Shown: piece after piece, positions 44,570-54,839 of the stretch
How positions within the stretch are numbered: the stretch's first letter is position 1
Layout: each line of letters starts with the position of its first letter
NCBI GenBank assembly: GCA_916048095.2
Contig: OU696597.1
Location: 2,677,042-2,741,041 of the forward strand
Source: Sacculina carcini
Taxonomy: Eukaryota; Arthropoda; Thecostraca; Sacculinidae
Direction: 5' to 3'
Length of the DNA: 64,000 nt
The notes under the pieces: model-generated
Database searches by the model: none
Seen by the model: only the letters and a program-made list of their open reading frames with translations
Told to the model about the DNA's origin: nothing
Position numbers and translations under genes: made by a program

Positions 44570-45170
44570 CACCTCCTTTGTCTGCCCTTTTTATGGTGAT
44601 TATTGTGTCTTTTTTCAGATTGTCAATTGCCTTCAAATATCGCCTTGGCAATACGGACTCATTATTTCTGGAAAACGTGTGAAGACATGTTATTAATCCT
44701 TGTTTGGCACCTTTGTCTACATCTGAGTCACTCCATCGGTAGTTTTGCGCAATAACTGATTGTATTGATTTAGTGTGCATTCCAGTATCAAAGTTTGATC
44801 CTAATGATAAAAAGTTTGTTTCATCTTGTGTCAGTTTCTTAGATGATAGATTACAAATAATTGATTTATCTCCTACATTGTTCCATGCACTGTTCCTACA
44901 CAGTTTATCTAGTTTCTTAGATAATCGGTTTCTTTCCTTATTGTACATCTTAGTTAACAGTGTTTGTTGACTTTTGCTTACATACTTTGTGATATATGCA
45001 TCATCCAATACTACCAGTTAGTCCCTAAGTTTACTTATTGCATTACTCAAATACTCCTTAGCACATGTGGTGAATGGATTGGTCTCATCTGAAAGCTGCG
45101 AAGGTGCCGATCTCGGAAGAACTTTTTCTTGTAGACACCGTTCCAGGAAGTATATCTGGTTTTTGCATTT
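44570..45170 (-). pseudogene. Penelope-type ORF, N-terminal block
   Basis: On the minus strand FLERCLQEKVLPRSAPSQ, a stop, then DDAYITKYVSKSQQTLLTKM and IITIKRADKGGGI. KADKGGG-type motifs mark the start of the Penelope RT. The frame is cut at the LTR insertion directly after this motif. Confidence 0.88.
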
Positions 45171-45215
45171 GAATATCACTAACGGTTTTGCATTTGAATC
45201 ACTGATCTGTTTATA

Positions 45216-45251
45216 GTCACTGACGAAGGTCTCAAGACCGAAACGTTTGAC
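45216..45251 (+). ncRNA. Hammerhead ribozyme-like motif, inverted copy
   Basis: The same core as 37733-37768 but on the plus strand, at the 5' side of the element: GTCA (45216), CTGACGA (45220), GGTCTCAAGACC (45228), GAAA (45240), TGAC (45248). Confidence 0.7.
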
Positions 45252-45708
45252 AAAGAGTGGCAGTCATTTGTGTTTTCTTTTCTTTTTTTTCTTTTTTTTT
45301 CGAAGAAAGTTTATTTCACACTCGAACCAGAACAAGAAGAACATCACACAAAAAAAACAGTTGCAAAAATGATATTTTCAGGGTGTAAGGAAGAATCCTG
45401 TCTCAACCACTGAATTAATTTATAATAATTCTAAATCATGCAACTAGGAACAATTGTGAAGTAAAGAAAAGAAAAAGTCGTCGTTTCAATTTTTGGTCAA
45501 CCAAAACAAAAGTAGATCAATACAGATCAAATTAATAAAAATTAATAACAAAAAATAATAAAAATAAGGAGATGATGAGCCGAGGAAATGAACCGAGCCA
45601 AGTACACGTGATATTTTCACAATCAACTATCAACATTGGTGCTATCAGCTATCATTACCATCAACATTGTCAACATTGTCACCATCAACCAGATCACTGA
45701 GTCACTAA

Positions 45709-48702
45709 TCAGTAATTGTCCATAATCAGCTTGTTCGTAACTTGTTTGAGTATACGTTTAGAAGGAGGAACATTCACGAGAGACGGAATATTTTTGGCAA
45801 CTATCTGATTCCAGTACTTGGGTGCCTTGATAAACATGCAATGTTCTTCATAATTGTTATTTACTCTTAGCTCCTCAAAATGATGTTTTTCTCTTAGGTT
45901 TCTTGTATTGAGTTTCAAAATAAAATTGTGAGAAATACATGGGGGAAGTGAATTGGTTAAAAAACTATGCATTAAAACCATACAGTTTGATTTGACGAGA
46001 TCACGAAATTTTTGTACCTTATATTTTTTAAAAATTGGGCTTGTATGTGAACCATATGGAGCCATGTCAATAATCCTCATGATTCTCTTTTGCGCAACAA
46101 TTAAGGGATTGTAATGGGTAGGATACCCCAATGCCCAATTTAAATTACAATACGATGAGAAAGGTTGAATTAAGGCATTGTATAATAAAAGCGCGTGTTC
46201 AGAGGTTAAAAACTTACGAGCCTTCGAAATAATTCCAATGTGCCTGTTAATTATTGAAGTTGTATACTTGATATGAGCACGGAATCTGAGGTCATTATCC
46301 AACATCACCCCCAGATATTTCACCACTGGCGAGTGATCAATTCGAGCATTGTCAATTGATATGCTTAAATCACTCAGCTCATTTTTGGTGAAATTATATA
46401 TTTGATATTTCGTCTTAGTAGTGTTTAACCGTAGTCTATTTGTTTTGAACCAATCTGATATGTTACTTAAAAGATTGTTGGCTTTACTCGTCAATTCATC
46501 TTGTGTAGAGGCTGAGATAAAAACAGCAGTGTCGTCAGCAAACATTAAAAATTGCGATGAAGTGCTACATTTAAAAAGGTCATTAACATAGATTAAAAAC
46601 AGTAATGGTCCCAAAATTGAACCCTGAGGTACTCCCATTTTGACTTCTTTTGTACTTGAACAACAACCATTAAAATCAAGAAATTGCAGGCGATTTGACA
46701 GGAATGCCTTGAGAAGCTTTATTGTTGACTCGGCCAAGTTGTAGAAGCGGAGTTTGTCCAGCAGGATAGCGTGATCTACACAATCAAAAGCTTTTTTTAT
46801 GTCAAGGAAAATTGTAAGCGCGATTGAGTTAGAACCACGTGCTTTGTTAATTAGTTGAGTTAAAAGACCGATTGGCATGTATGTAGATCGTTGTTTTCTA
46901 AAACCAAATTGAAAGTCAAATAGAAGATCATGTGTAGTAAAAAAATCCATGAGTTGATTATATAAAATTCTCTCTAGTACTTTAGACATAGGCGTTAAAA
47001 TTGATATAGGTCTGTAGTTAATAAAGTTTTGCTTGTTACCTTGTTTGAAAATTGGAATAACGCGCGCAATTTTGAAAGAACTCGGAAAGCATGATTGTGT
47101 GATACATAAGTTAATCATATGTGTAATTTCGGTGAGGAATGACGAGGCAATTAGTTTTAGAATTTCACCTGTGAGACCGTCATGTGCGCTCTTGCCACTC
47201 TTCAGTTGAGTTATTATGGAGTGTACGACAAGATTTGGAATAGTTTGAAACACGAATTTGTTGCTTTCACACGTCTTTAAATGATCGAGAAACATCCTAT
47301 GGTGTACGTTGGTAAGCGGCATATTTCTTGCTATATTAAGATTAACGTTAGTAAAATACATGTTGAATTCTTCAGCAATGTCTGTTGGGGTTTCATGTAA
47401 AACATCATTGTGAATAAAACAGGACGGTAAAATCTCCTTTCGTTTTTTCACGTTAGTTATGGTTAGTAATGTGTTCCACATCATTCGTTTATTGCATTGA
47501 TGACGTTTCAGTTGCTCAAGGTAGTATTTCTGTTTTGCCAATTGTATTTCGCTTTTTAATCTATTGCGAATTTTTTTAAATATTTGAAAGTCTTCTTTTT
47601 TAACTTTCTTGACGTATTTGAGATGTAATTTGTTTTTTAGATTGATGTCTGCTAAGAGTTTTTTGTCAATCCACGGCTGTTGAGGCTGTTTCCTCAGATT
47701 CTTTTCAGTATTTGATAATTTGTCGATTTGAGTTACACATGTTTGTAGTAGGAAGTTGGCACATTCTTCGGCTTCTGATATCTCATAGAACTTGTCCATC
47801 TCAACTCTGACTTGTTGTATTAATTTGTCAGCATGTTTAAAATTGAATAATCTTCTATTTTGATGCAATGTTGTGGGTGAAACAGTATTGTACGTCAGAG
47901 TGCAAAAAGTTGGCAGGTGATCACTGATATCATGTGTTATTATGCCACTGGAAGAGACTAGAGACGCGTTGTTGATGAATATGTTGTCGATCAGAGTGGA
48001 ACATGTCTGTGTTATACGAGTCGGCTTATTGATTGTTGGGTAGAATCCTTTAGAAGCCATGAGATCAATAAAATCTGTTTGCGAATTATCCAAGATATCA
48101 ATGTTAAAATCACCGCCAATAACTACTAGTTTATCACTAAACAATGTGTCAAAATGTGATGTGTCTAAAAAATTCATAAAAAGGGAAGACTGATAAGAGG
48201 GAGACCTGTAAACGGAGATAAAAACTATATTTCTTTTATTTGGGTTAAACAGCTCAATAGTAACTGCCTGAAATGCAATCTCTGTGCCACTTGAGTACTT
48301 GTCACTGACCATGTAATTATATTTTTTGCTCACATAAATAGCAGATCCTTTACTCCTCGTTCTTTCTTTTTCCGGCGAAGCGGTCACTAAATCATAGTCA
48401 TCAATCTGGAAAAATTTAGATGAACAGTCATCAATCCAAGTCGCTGATAATAGGATAATATCAAACATTATTGAACTGGAGAGTAAGTATTTCAGTTTTT
48501 CAAAGTTTTGCTTCAGCGATCTTATATTGACTTGCAATATGGCCAACTCCAATGAGTTTTTCACAATGGTGGAAGGAATATTGTATGTGCATTGTTCATA
48601 TATCTTTTTGTCACCGAGATCCAAATGTTGTGTGAAAAAATTACTTTCGGGCTCCAGTTCTATCCCCAGCTCATCATCCAAATAATTCATACTAATGATC
48701 AC
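45709..48702 (-). CDS. LINE ORF2: endonuclease and reverse transcriptase
   Basis: 997 residues. The N-terminal apurinic-type endonuclease shows LAILQVNIRSLKQNFEKL, LLSATWIDD, VVIGGDFNIDIL and DISDHLPTFCTL. The RT shows NYRPISILTPMSKVLERIL, FGFRKQRSTYMPIGLL, FLDIKKAFDCVDHAILLDKL, GVPQGSILGPLLFLIYVNDL and LMFADDTAVF. Some invertebrate endonucleases have TE-W where this has SATW, so the usual Glu at that site is replaced by Ala. Clade CR1/L2/Jockey by layout. No stop or frameshift. Confidence 0.94.
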   Translation of the reverse strand: MIISMNYLDDELGIELEPESNFFTQHLDLGDKKIYEQCTYNIPSTIVKNSLELAILQVNIRSLKQNFEKLKYLLSSSIMFDIILLSATWIDDCSSKFFQIDDYDLVTASPEKERTRSKGSAIYVSKKYNYMVSDKYSSGTEIAFQAVTIELFNPNKRNIVFISVYRSPSYQSSLFMNFLDTSHFDTLFSDKLVVIGGDFNIDILDNSQTDFIDLMASKGFYPTINKPTRITQTCSTLIDNIFINNASLVSSSGIITHDISDHLPTFCTLTYNTVSPTTLHQNRRLFNFKHADKLIQQVRVEMDKFYEISEAEECANFLLQTCVTQIDKLSNTEKNLRKQPQQPWIDKKLLADINLKNKLHLKYVKKVKKEDFQIFKKIRNRLKSEIQLAKQKYYLEQLKRHQCNKRMMWNTLLTITNVKKRKEILPSCFIHNDVLHETPTDIAEEFNMYFTNVNLNIARNMPLTNVHHRMFLDHLKTCESNKFVFQTIPNLVVHSIITQLKSGKSAHDGLTGEILKLIASSFLTEITHMINLCITQSCFPSSFKIARVIPIFKQGNKQNFINYRPISILTPMSKVLERILYNQLMDFFTTHDLLFDFQFGFRKQRSTYMPIGLLTQLINKARGSNSIALTIFLDIKKAFDCVDHAILLDKLRFYNLAESTIKLLKAFLSNRLQFLDFNGCCSSTKEVKMGVPQGSILGPLLFLIYVNDLFKCSTSSQFLMFADDTAVFISASTQDELTSKANNLLSNISDWFKTNRLRLNTTKTKYQIYNFTKNELSDLSISIDNARIDHSPVVKYLGVMLDNDLRFRAHIKYTTSIINRHIGIISKARKFLTSEHALLLYNALIQPFSSYCNLNWALGYPTHYNPLIVAQKRIMRIIDMAPYGSHTSPIFKKYKVQKFRDLVKSNCMVLMHSFLTNSLPPCISHNFILKLNTRNLREKHHFEELRVNNNYEEHCMFIKAPKYWNQIVAKNIPSLVNVPPSKRILKQVTNKLIMDNY

Positions 48703-49093
48703 AAAAAAGCAAACAATAAGCCCAGGAATAAATATTAAAAAAAATAGATGGATGAATTACAATGAAAAAAAGAAAATATCAGTCTATAGAAAAAAAATAA
48801 AAAACACAGAATGAAAATTTCACGTATAGTTAGAACAAAAACAAGAGTTGCGATGTGGGTGCACAAACATTCCACCGGTCAGCGGCGAATAGGTGAGTGA
48901 AGCGAAAAAAAGAACACATTTTCAAGTATATACAGACAATTGGCATACAATACGTAAACAACAATACAACTAGGTTAAGATTACAGGACGTAAACAAACG
49001 CACGACAATACGACGTCAAGGCAAGTGTGTACACTCACTGTGTGGCAGGTGTGACCTGTGTGAGGTGAGGTATATTGGTTGTAGCTAGTTGAA

Positions 49094-49900
49094 CTACCGC
49101 CTGTTTGATTGACTGAATCTGGTGTTGGGTCGGTTCACTTTGTTTGTCGTGGTTGTAATATTGCGGCTGACATTTTTCCACTCAGCCGTGCGTTCTGCCT
49201 GACACAACTGAATAGAATCTGTTTCTTCGGTCATTGCTCCGGCTGGTCCAGTGTGGCGAAGGACATCATCCATTGATAATACCGTAACAGCACGGGCGTA
49301 TTCAGTTACTCGAATTTTCACCAATCCCATGTCAGTCCATACCGCGTGAATTTTTCCAGCTCTTCTCATTTGCCTCAAGTCATACATCAGCTTGCTGTTT
49401 TTTCTCGTCAAATGATCGTTAACAAATATGGGCCCAGAGCGATTTCCAGCGGCGTCCGCAGCCGCCTTCAAAAATGTCCGGGCCCTGTAAAACTCATTTC
49501 GCTTTCTGAGTTTTTCGAAGCAGATCAGGAGTGGTCTGGATTTGCCTGTGACAGGTTTGCCAATTCGGTGTACCGATTCCACGTCATCAGCGCATATGTC
49601 CACCTTCATTCTCTTGGCAACATCTTGCAGGAGCTTGTTGGCATCTTCAGATTTCTCTTCCATCAGGCCTGAGATGCAAAGATTTTTTCGCCTGGACTGC
49701 TGTTCAATACTGTCGATTCTGTCCAGTGCAGAGTTCAGATCTTCTTTCAGGATCGTAATCTCATGCTCTTTTGCCTGCACTGCCTCTGCGACTGCAGCTT
49801 TCACAGCAGGCTCGACAATCTTCTGCCTAATCATATTGAGTAGCTCATCATTTGATAAACACTCTTTCATGGCCTCCATCATTTCTGCTGCATACGCCAT
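49094..49900 (-). CDS. LINE ORF1: coiled-coil RNA-binding protein
   Basis: 268 residues. The N-terminal 80 residues predict as a coiled coil (VAEAVQAKEHEITILKEDL then SALDRIDSIEQQSRRKN). The rest resembles the L1 ORF1p/transposase-22 fold (LCISGLMEEKSEDANKLLQD; VHRIGKPVTGKSRPLLICFE; FVNDHLTRKNSKLMYDLRQM). It would package the LINE RNA. It lies 390 bp upstream of ORF2 in the same direction. Confidence 0.85.
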   Translation of the reverse strand: MAYAAEMMEAMKECLSNDELLNMIRQKIVEPAVKAAVAEAVQAKEHEITILKEDLNSALDRIDSIEQQSRRKNLCISGLMEEKSEDANKLLQDVAKRMKVDICADDVESVHRIGKPVTGKSRPLLICFEKLRKRNEFYRARTFLKAAADAAGNRSGPIFVNDHLTRKNSKLMYDLRQMRRAGKIHAVWTDMGLVKIRVTEYARAVTVLSMDDVLRHTGPAGAMTEETDSIQLCQAERTAEWKNVSRNITTTTNKVNRPNTRFSQSNRR

Positions 49901-50062
49901 TGCCGCACCGGCTCACTGTCTACTGGAGTTTAGCGAAACTTAATGACACACTACGAGCACCACGTAACACGTCCTTACACGCCGAGCACAAAACACAGAC
50001 TGACACATATATACTGACACTGACACATATACACCTACATCAACGAACAACACCTTCTGAAT

Positions 50063-50350
50063 CAGTGGTTCCCAATGTTTTTGTGATCGAGTACCACTTG
50101 GAGGTCCCATACAGTTGCCGCGTACCACCTGGTACAAACGGAACACAAATAAACTGAAAACACAACTCAATGCAAATAACTGTATCTGTTTCTTCTGCAC
50201 CAGCTGGTCAATGAGAACATTACTTTGCTGACAACACATCAGAAATCACGCCCTGGTGATATTGTTCATCACAATGAAAGTGTTCGTGCACCACCTGGAA
50301 GATCCCCAAATGCCACTAGTGGTAGACGTAACACATGTTTGGAACCACTG
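50063..50350 (+). mobile_element. hAT-like MITE, complete
   Basis: 288 bp with tips CAGTGGTTCCCAA and TTGGAACCACTG. No clear target duplicate remains. Sibling at 9747-10035. Confidence 0.85.
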
Positions 50351-50395
50351 ATCTAGGTGTAGGACGCTCTATAAATACCTAATGAAATGTAATGT

Positions 50396-50815
50396 GTGTG
50401 TGTGTGTTCGAGTGTTTTGCAGTGCCTCTGGTGTTGAAGTATACGCGAGCATCACTGTGTGCTTTATAGTGTAAAAATAGTGTTTGCGTTTGTGTATGTG
50501 TGTGTGTGTGCGTGTATTAGCCTTTGTGTGTGTGTGTGCGTTCGTGTTTTGTTTGTGCGTAAACGTGTGTTTGTGGGTGTGTGTGTGCGAGAGCGTGTGT
50601 GTATGCGTGTGTTAGTGTGTATGTGTGTGTGCTAGTGTGTATGAATGTGCGCTAGTGTGTGTGTATGTGTTAGTGTGTGTGTATGTGTTAGTGTGTGTGT
50701 ATGTGTTGGTGTATTTGTGTTAGTGTGTGTGTGTGTGTGTGTTAGTGTGTGTTGGTGTATGTGTTAGTGTGTGTGTTAGTGTGTGTGTGTTTGTGTGTGT
50801 GTGTGTGCTGTTGAT
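50396..50815. repeat. GT-rich degenerate microsatellite
   Basis: About 400 bp of imperfect GTGTGT with TTAGTGTGTATGT-type units, directly upstream of the first exon of PRDM9-like copy 2. It may cover the promoter. Confidence 0.9.
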
Positions 50816-50850
50816 TGTTGATACTGGACGTTAGAGAAGGGTAGTTAGTG

Positions 50851-51022
50851 ATGGACGCTGGTACCAGTACTAGTAGCGGTGATACCGCAGCCGCCGCATC
50901 TGACACTAATTTTGCTCAAATCGAGCCGTTCTTCAAGCCGCAAGTATGGACGACACTCAGCAGTTTAGAGAAAAAAATGTTCTACAGTCAGTTTAACAAC
51001 TTCAACAGACTCAAACAAATGG
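50851..51022 (+). CDS. PRDM9-like copy 2, first coding exon with KRAB-related motif
   Basis: Starts at ATG 50851 (MDAGTSTSSGDTAAAASDTN); the frame before it has no other ATG. The motif FFKPQVWTTLSSLEKKMFYS then QFNNFNRLKQMG aligns with the KRAB-related region of PRDM9, which reads [20 protein letters not shown] then VKRNYNALITIG. Trp, the E-K pair, the aromatic residue and N-x-N are conserved. The donor is GTGAGT at 51023. One leftover G joins GC of the exon at 51825 to make the Gly that ends the motif in PRDM9 too. In PRDM9 this region binds partner proteins. Confidence 0.85.
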
Positions 51023-51350
51023 GTGAGTCGTTTTCTCATCGTATCTCTCGCGCTTTTTAAACGCACACATAATCTATATATTTAACTGCAATAATGTTGT
51101 ATATATTTTTGCCAGTGTCACAAGTGAGCAACGTTTAAGCTAATAACTAACTAGTGGCGGTGGGTGTTAGGAAGGAAGATTCGAGCACTTGGTGAAACAT
51201 GAGGCAAGCGCAAACTTTCAACCATCCAGTTTATTCGTTCTTTACGTCACATAATGTGTGATTCTGTGTGATTGAATGTTGTGAAATCGACTTAACATGA
51301 GGTGTCAGTGAAACCTAGCTTTATATGTTAGTACAATCATACACACACAC

Positions 51351-51386
<36 letters not shown>

Positions 51387-51427
51387 AGACATTTCACATG
51401 CCCACTTATACGTTAAAGGTTAAAGGC

Positions 51428-51600
51428 CAAAGTGACAGCTGCTACACGGGAAGAAGTCGAAGCTTATGAATACACACACAGGTGTGTCCCGTGCAGCTCG
51501 CTGTCACCGCAGAACCGACCCTCTCCACGCTATGTCACCACAAGAACGGAAGACGTATTAGAGAGGTCCACCTCCCCAGAATACATGACACAACACATGA
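51428..51600 (+). repeat. Dispersed repeat, also at 16735-16885 and 10830-10978
   Basis: Shared stretches: GTGACAGCTGCTACACGGGA, GAAGCTTATGAATACACA, ACGGAAGACGTATTAGAGAG and CAGAATACATGACA. Three copies in the window, two of them inside the inverted duplication. Origin unknown. Confidence 0.8.
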
Positions 51601-51676
51601 CTGATATCTGCTACCATCATTTACTGCTGGGTGGACAGGGCTGTGGGATTATAGAATTATCCCAATGAAATTCTGC

Positions 51677-51744
51677 TTCTCCGGGTTACGAACCACGAAC
51701 CTCGCGCTTGTGAGGCGGGTGCACTACCACTACACCACGGAGTC
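51677..51744 (-). other. tRNA-Val-like sequence, probably SINE head or tRNA pseudogene
   Basis: Minus strand: acceptor CTCCG pairs with CGGAG; a perfect A box TGGTGTAGTGG; anticodon loop CTCACAA (CAC, Val); B box GGTTCGTAACC with one mismatch. The T stem has two mispairs and the anticodon stem one, so a working tRNA is unlikely. Confidence 0.6.
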
Positions 51745-51824
51745 CACTAGCGAGAGTCCACTACGTTGTCAATTATAAGCCAGTGTGTGTGTGTGTGTGT
51801 GTATTTGGTTGTGTGCACTGTCAG

Positions 51825-52168
51825 GCGTATCGTCGGTGAAGTCGTGGATGCCGTCTCATATGGCCGCAGTTACACACAAACAACAAGACAAACAAGAGCG
51901 CCGAGTGAAGAAGCGACGTGGCCGGCTTGTTGCTTGTGGTCGCTACAACACAAACTCGGACTCGAGCGATGCCGACGACAAAGAGTGGACGCCGCAACAA
52001 TGTCTCTCAGTTGCCAAACAGACACGCAGTGTTGCCAGACGTGGTCGACGTTGCAGTCAGCGTCGTGCTAATACGACAGCAGGCGGATGTACGACAAGCA
52101 CACAACAGTCGTGCACAATCGGTACCGGCAGTAATTCACAGTTGGCGCTCAGTTTGCTGGACAAGCCG
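51825..52168 (+). CDS. PRDM9-like copy 2, post-KRAB linker exon
   Basis: 344 nt between acceptor GCACTGTCAG and donor GTTAGT. It reads VSSVKSWMPSHMAAVTHKQQ, a basic stretch, then NSDSSDADDKEWTPQQ. In human PRDM9 the segment after KRAB reads LRATRPAFMCHRRQ then DDTEDSDEEWTPRQQ, so both the hydrophobic M-x-H stretch and the acidic EWTP motif are in the right order and spacing. The remainder (TRSVARRGRRCSQRRANTT) is basic and not conserved. No SSXRD motif follows. Phase joins exactly with 51022. Confidence 0.85.
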
Positions 52169-53000
52169 GTTAGTGTGTTGTGTGAACACACATCTAATCG
52201 TTGCTAAGTCCAGGCTGGCGACACAAAGTCGGGTCGCCGAGTGCTCGGTGAAAATAATTACCTTGCCACTAAAATATGATATATTTAGACACGCTAATTA
52301 TTATAATGCATCGCCGCCGTTAAGACCATATTTTAATCCTAAATTATACTGCATATTTTATTCAAGGGCCGCTAAACGTCTACAACTACTTCAGGACTGT
52401 AGAGCTATAATTATTACTGTATTATTATACCCCAGTATAATACTGATCCAGGAATAACACTTGCTAAGTTGTCCAAGTTTTTGTTTCAATTTGTTTCCGA
52501 TATTTATTTAGGGTTAGTATTGTGGTTTTTCAAATTGTGTATGTCTTATTGTCAATTATTGTATATATGTTGAAAATAATCGTATTTCCTACTGATTGGT
52601 AAATATGTTTTATGTTGTAATATGTCCATGTAATATGATGTTGGATGTGATATAAAAATATACATGTGATATGGTGATGGATGGTGTATATTGTAGGCAG
52701 GATGATGATGTAGCATATTTCCTACATCATCATCCTGCCTACTATTGTATAATGTATTACGATTCAACAACTATTTTATATTGAAATTGGGCTGAACATG
52801 GGAACATTGCCACATTTATGTACACAATGTATGCTAATTACATTATTGTATGTAATGTTTGATGTATCACTCAGTTATTTACTAATTAAAATACCAGTAA
52901 GGCGCCGTGTTCGGCGATGAACGAGCGAGCGCGAAGCTATCATATGTAATCAAACTTTGTCGTTGTCAAACTTTGTCAAAACTTTGTTTTCTGCTAAGTT
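52169..53000. other. Intron of copy 2 with a long hairpin
   Basis: AT-rich. No zinc-knuckle or early SET exon of the kind seen in copy 1 could be found from here to 55600. Confidence 0.5.
52693..52742. repeat. Perfect 21-bp inverted repeat with 8-base loop
   Basis: GTAGGCAGGATGATGATGTAG at 52693-52713 faces its exact complement at 52722-52742 across CATATTTC. It could fold as a hairpin RNA. Confidence 0.9.
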
Positions 53001-53690
53001 ATAAGAGGGCATATGGCACGTGCCACGTGCCACACTGGGCACTGACATAATTTGGCATGGTCTCATCCGCGGCAAGAAGGATTGGGCTACCCAACAAAGA
53101 AAAACGCATGTTAATCGGCCTTATGGTTCCAGAGATATAAGCCTCTGAAAAACGGGTAAAAAGTGTTTTTCGAAAAAGTAGGAGGGCATTTGGGACGTGC
53201 CACGTGCCACAGTGGGCACTGACGTAATTTGGCATGGTCTCATTCGCGGCAGGAAGGATGAGGCTACCCAACCAAAAAAATGCATGTTAATCGAACTTAT
53301 GATTCCAGAGATATAAGCCTCTGAAAAACGGGTAAAAAGTGTTTTTCGAAAACGTAGGAGGGCATTTGGGACGTGCCACGTGCCACACTGGGCACTGACA
53401 TGATTCGGCTTAGTCTCATCCACGGCAGAAAGGATGAGGCTACCCAACAACAAAAAATGCATGTTAATCGGACTTATGGTTCCAGAAATATAAGCCTCTG
53501 AAAAACGGGTAAAAAGTGTTTTTCGAAAAAGTAGGAGGGTATTTGGGACGTGCCATAGTAGGCACTGACATGATTCGGCTTGGTCTCATCCGCGGCAGGA
53601 AGGATGAGACTACCCAACAAAAGAAATGCATGTTAATCGGACTTATGGTTCCAGAGATATAAGCCTCTGAAAAGCGTGACCACGGCCGAC
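53001..53690. repeat. 176-bp tandem satellite, about four units
   Basis: Units start at about 53004, 53181, 53357 and 53533, each with GGACGTGCCACGTGCC, GAAGGATGAGGCTACCCAA and CAGAGATATAAGCCTCTGAA. The last unit is shorter in the first motif. Confidence 0.92.
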
Positions 53691-54838
53691 GGGCCGGCGG
53701 GCCGCTCATACTCATTTTTCTAGTAACACCAAGTATGAACTCGCTCGCTATCGCTCGCTCGTAACAAATACTCGATGTTCAGTTGAAATTGGCCGGGTGT
53801 ACAATTTATCACACAATTGTACCGTTTACTATTTCGTTTCCTCACAGCCGTACATGATCCAGTTTCTGATTGTTGCATGGCTCACTAGTCTCTAGTTGTT
53901 TTATTGCTGTCGTTTGTTATTGTTGTTTTTGTTATTGTTTGTTATTTTTATTTGTTGGTGTTTGTTGGTATTTGATAGCGTATATCGGACGAGAGTGTGG
54001 GTGTTGCTCGAGCCTGCGACAATGTTCTCTCCGGTTGTTCTGGGTCTCCTGATAACTGCGTCACTGCATCTCCTGTGCATGTCGTTCGCACGTAAATACT
54101 CCTCCTACTCCAGACTGATACGTGTGTGTGTGTGTCAGTGTTGAGTTTAGTTTATTCATAATGTTTATTTTGTTTATAATGTTAGTTTATTTATATTTAG
54201 TTTATTTAATGGACATAACATTTTCAATAAATTGTGTGTGGACAATTACAGACATGAACTCTTGAAAGTCAAGTCAATAAGCAAACATATCAACATTGGC
54301 ACAAATATCTGCCTGTGATAGAAACAAAATGCATTGCAATGATAACACAATATACAATAACACAAGCATACACACATGCATAATGACATATCCCAGAATA
54401 TATAGATATGTATACGTCCCTCAATATGTCTATATGCAATAATAGATATGTCGATCTGTCTATCAGTTAGTCAGTCAGTGAGTCATCCTGGCTGTTATTT
54501 AATTTCCATATCCTGACTCATATCAATATTTCTCATGTGTGTGTAATCACAGTGCTGTATATTACCAGAAATGAGTTATTCTCGAGTTGTCTCCATATCG
54601 GTCACTTTACTTGTCCAAACTATATTTTGTACAATAACTTCACACTACACAAGTTATACCTGCCATGTCAACACTCGATCTGTTCCAAATATCCCAGCAT
54701 ATTTACTGGAAACTTATTGTTTCCTATTCCTCTTGCTTATTCAAGTTTGCTCTTTCTCCTCTAGTACAGACGGACACAAAAACGGGCTCCATGTACACTT
54801 TAAGTGATACATTTATTTATTAATTAATTTATTGCCCT
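53691..54838. other. No gene seen
   Basis: AT-rich, with a GT run at 54122-54138. A frame at 54021 (MFSPVVLGLLITASLHLLCM) looks like a signal or membrane segment but has no partner. Confidence 0.35.
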
Positions 54839-54839
54839 T

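Larger units (their letters stand above)
37413..45290 (-). mobile_element. Penelope-like element, split by an LTR insertion
   Basis: A reverse transcriptase with C-terminal GIY-YIG endonuclease on the minus strand, in two blocks (44570-about 45170 and 38039-39651) separated by an LTR retrotransposon. End segments with hammerhead-like motifs lie at 37733-37810 and, inverted, at 45174-45252. A further inverted match joins 37413-37455 with 45251-45290. Terminal repeats in inverted orientation are known for Penelope-like elements. Besides the insertion there is one stop upstream of 45008. Confidence 0.9.
45291..50050 (-). mobile_element. LINE with ORF1 and ORF2 both open
   Basis: On the minus strand: 5' region (about 50050-49901), ORF1, a 390-bp gap, ORF2, a 3' UTR with AATAAA and an A-rich tail at 45291-45320. 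The 3' end lies in the inverted end repeat of the Penelope-like element. A 5'-truncated sibling with the same 3' UTR is at 27693-29425. Both frames look undamaged, so this copy may be recent. The 5' boundary is approximate. Confidence 0.88.
51023..51824. other. Intron between KRAB and linker exons
   Basis: Contains a (CA)n run (51341-51380), a repeat shared with the inverted duplication (51428-51600) and a tRNA-like segment (51677-51744). A (GT)n run (51784-51802) precedes the acceptor CTGTCAG. Confidence 0.8.

Noticed and set aside
50848-50850. GTG at 50848 as the start of the KRAB-related exon
   Set aside because: The next codon is ATG (50851), the natural start for an animal gene.
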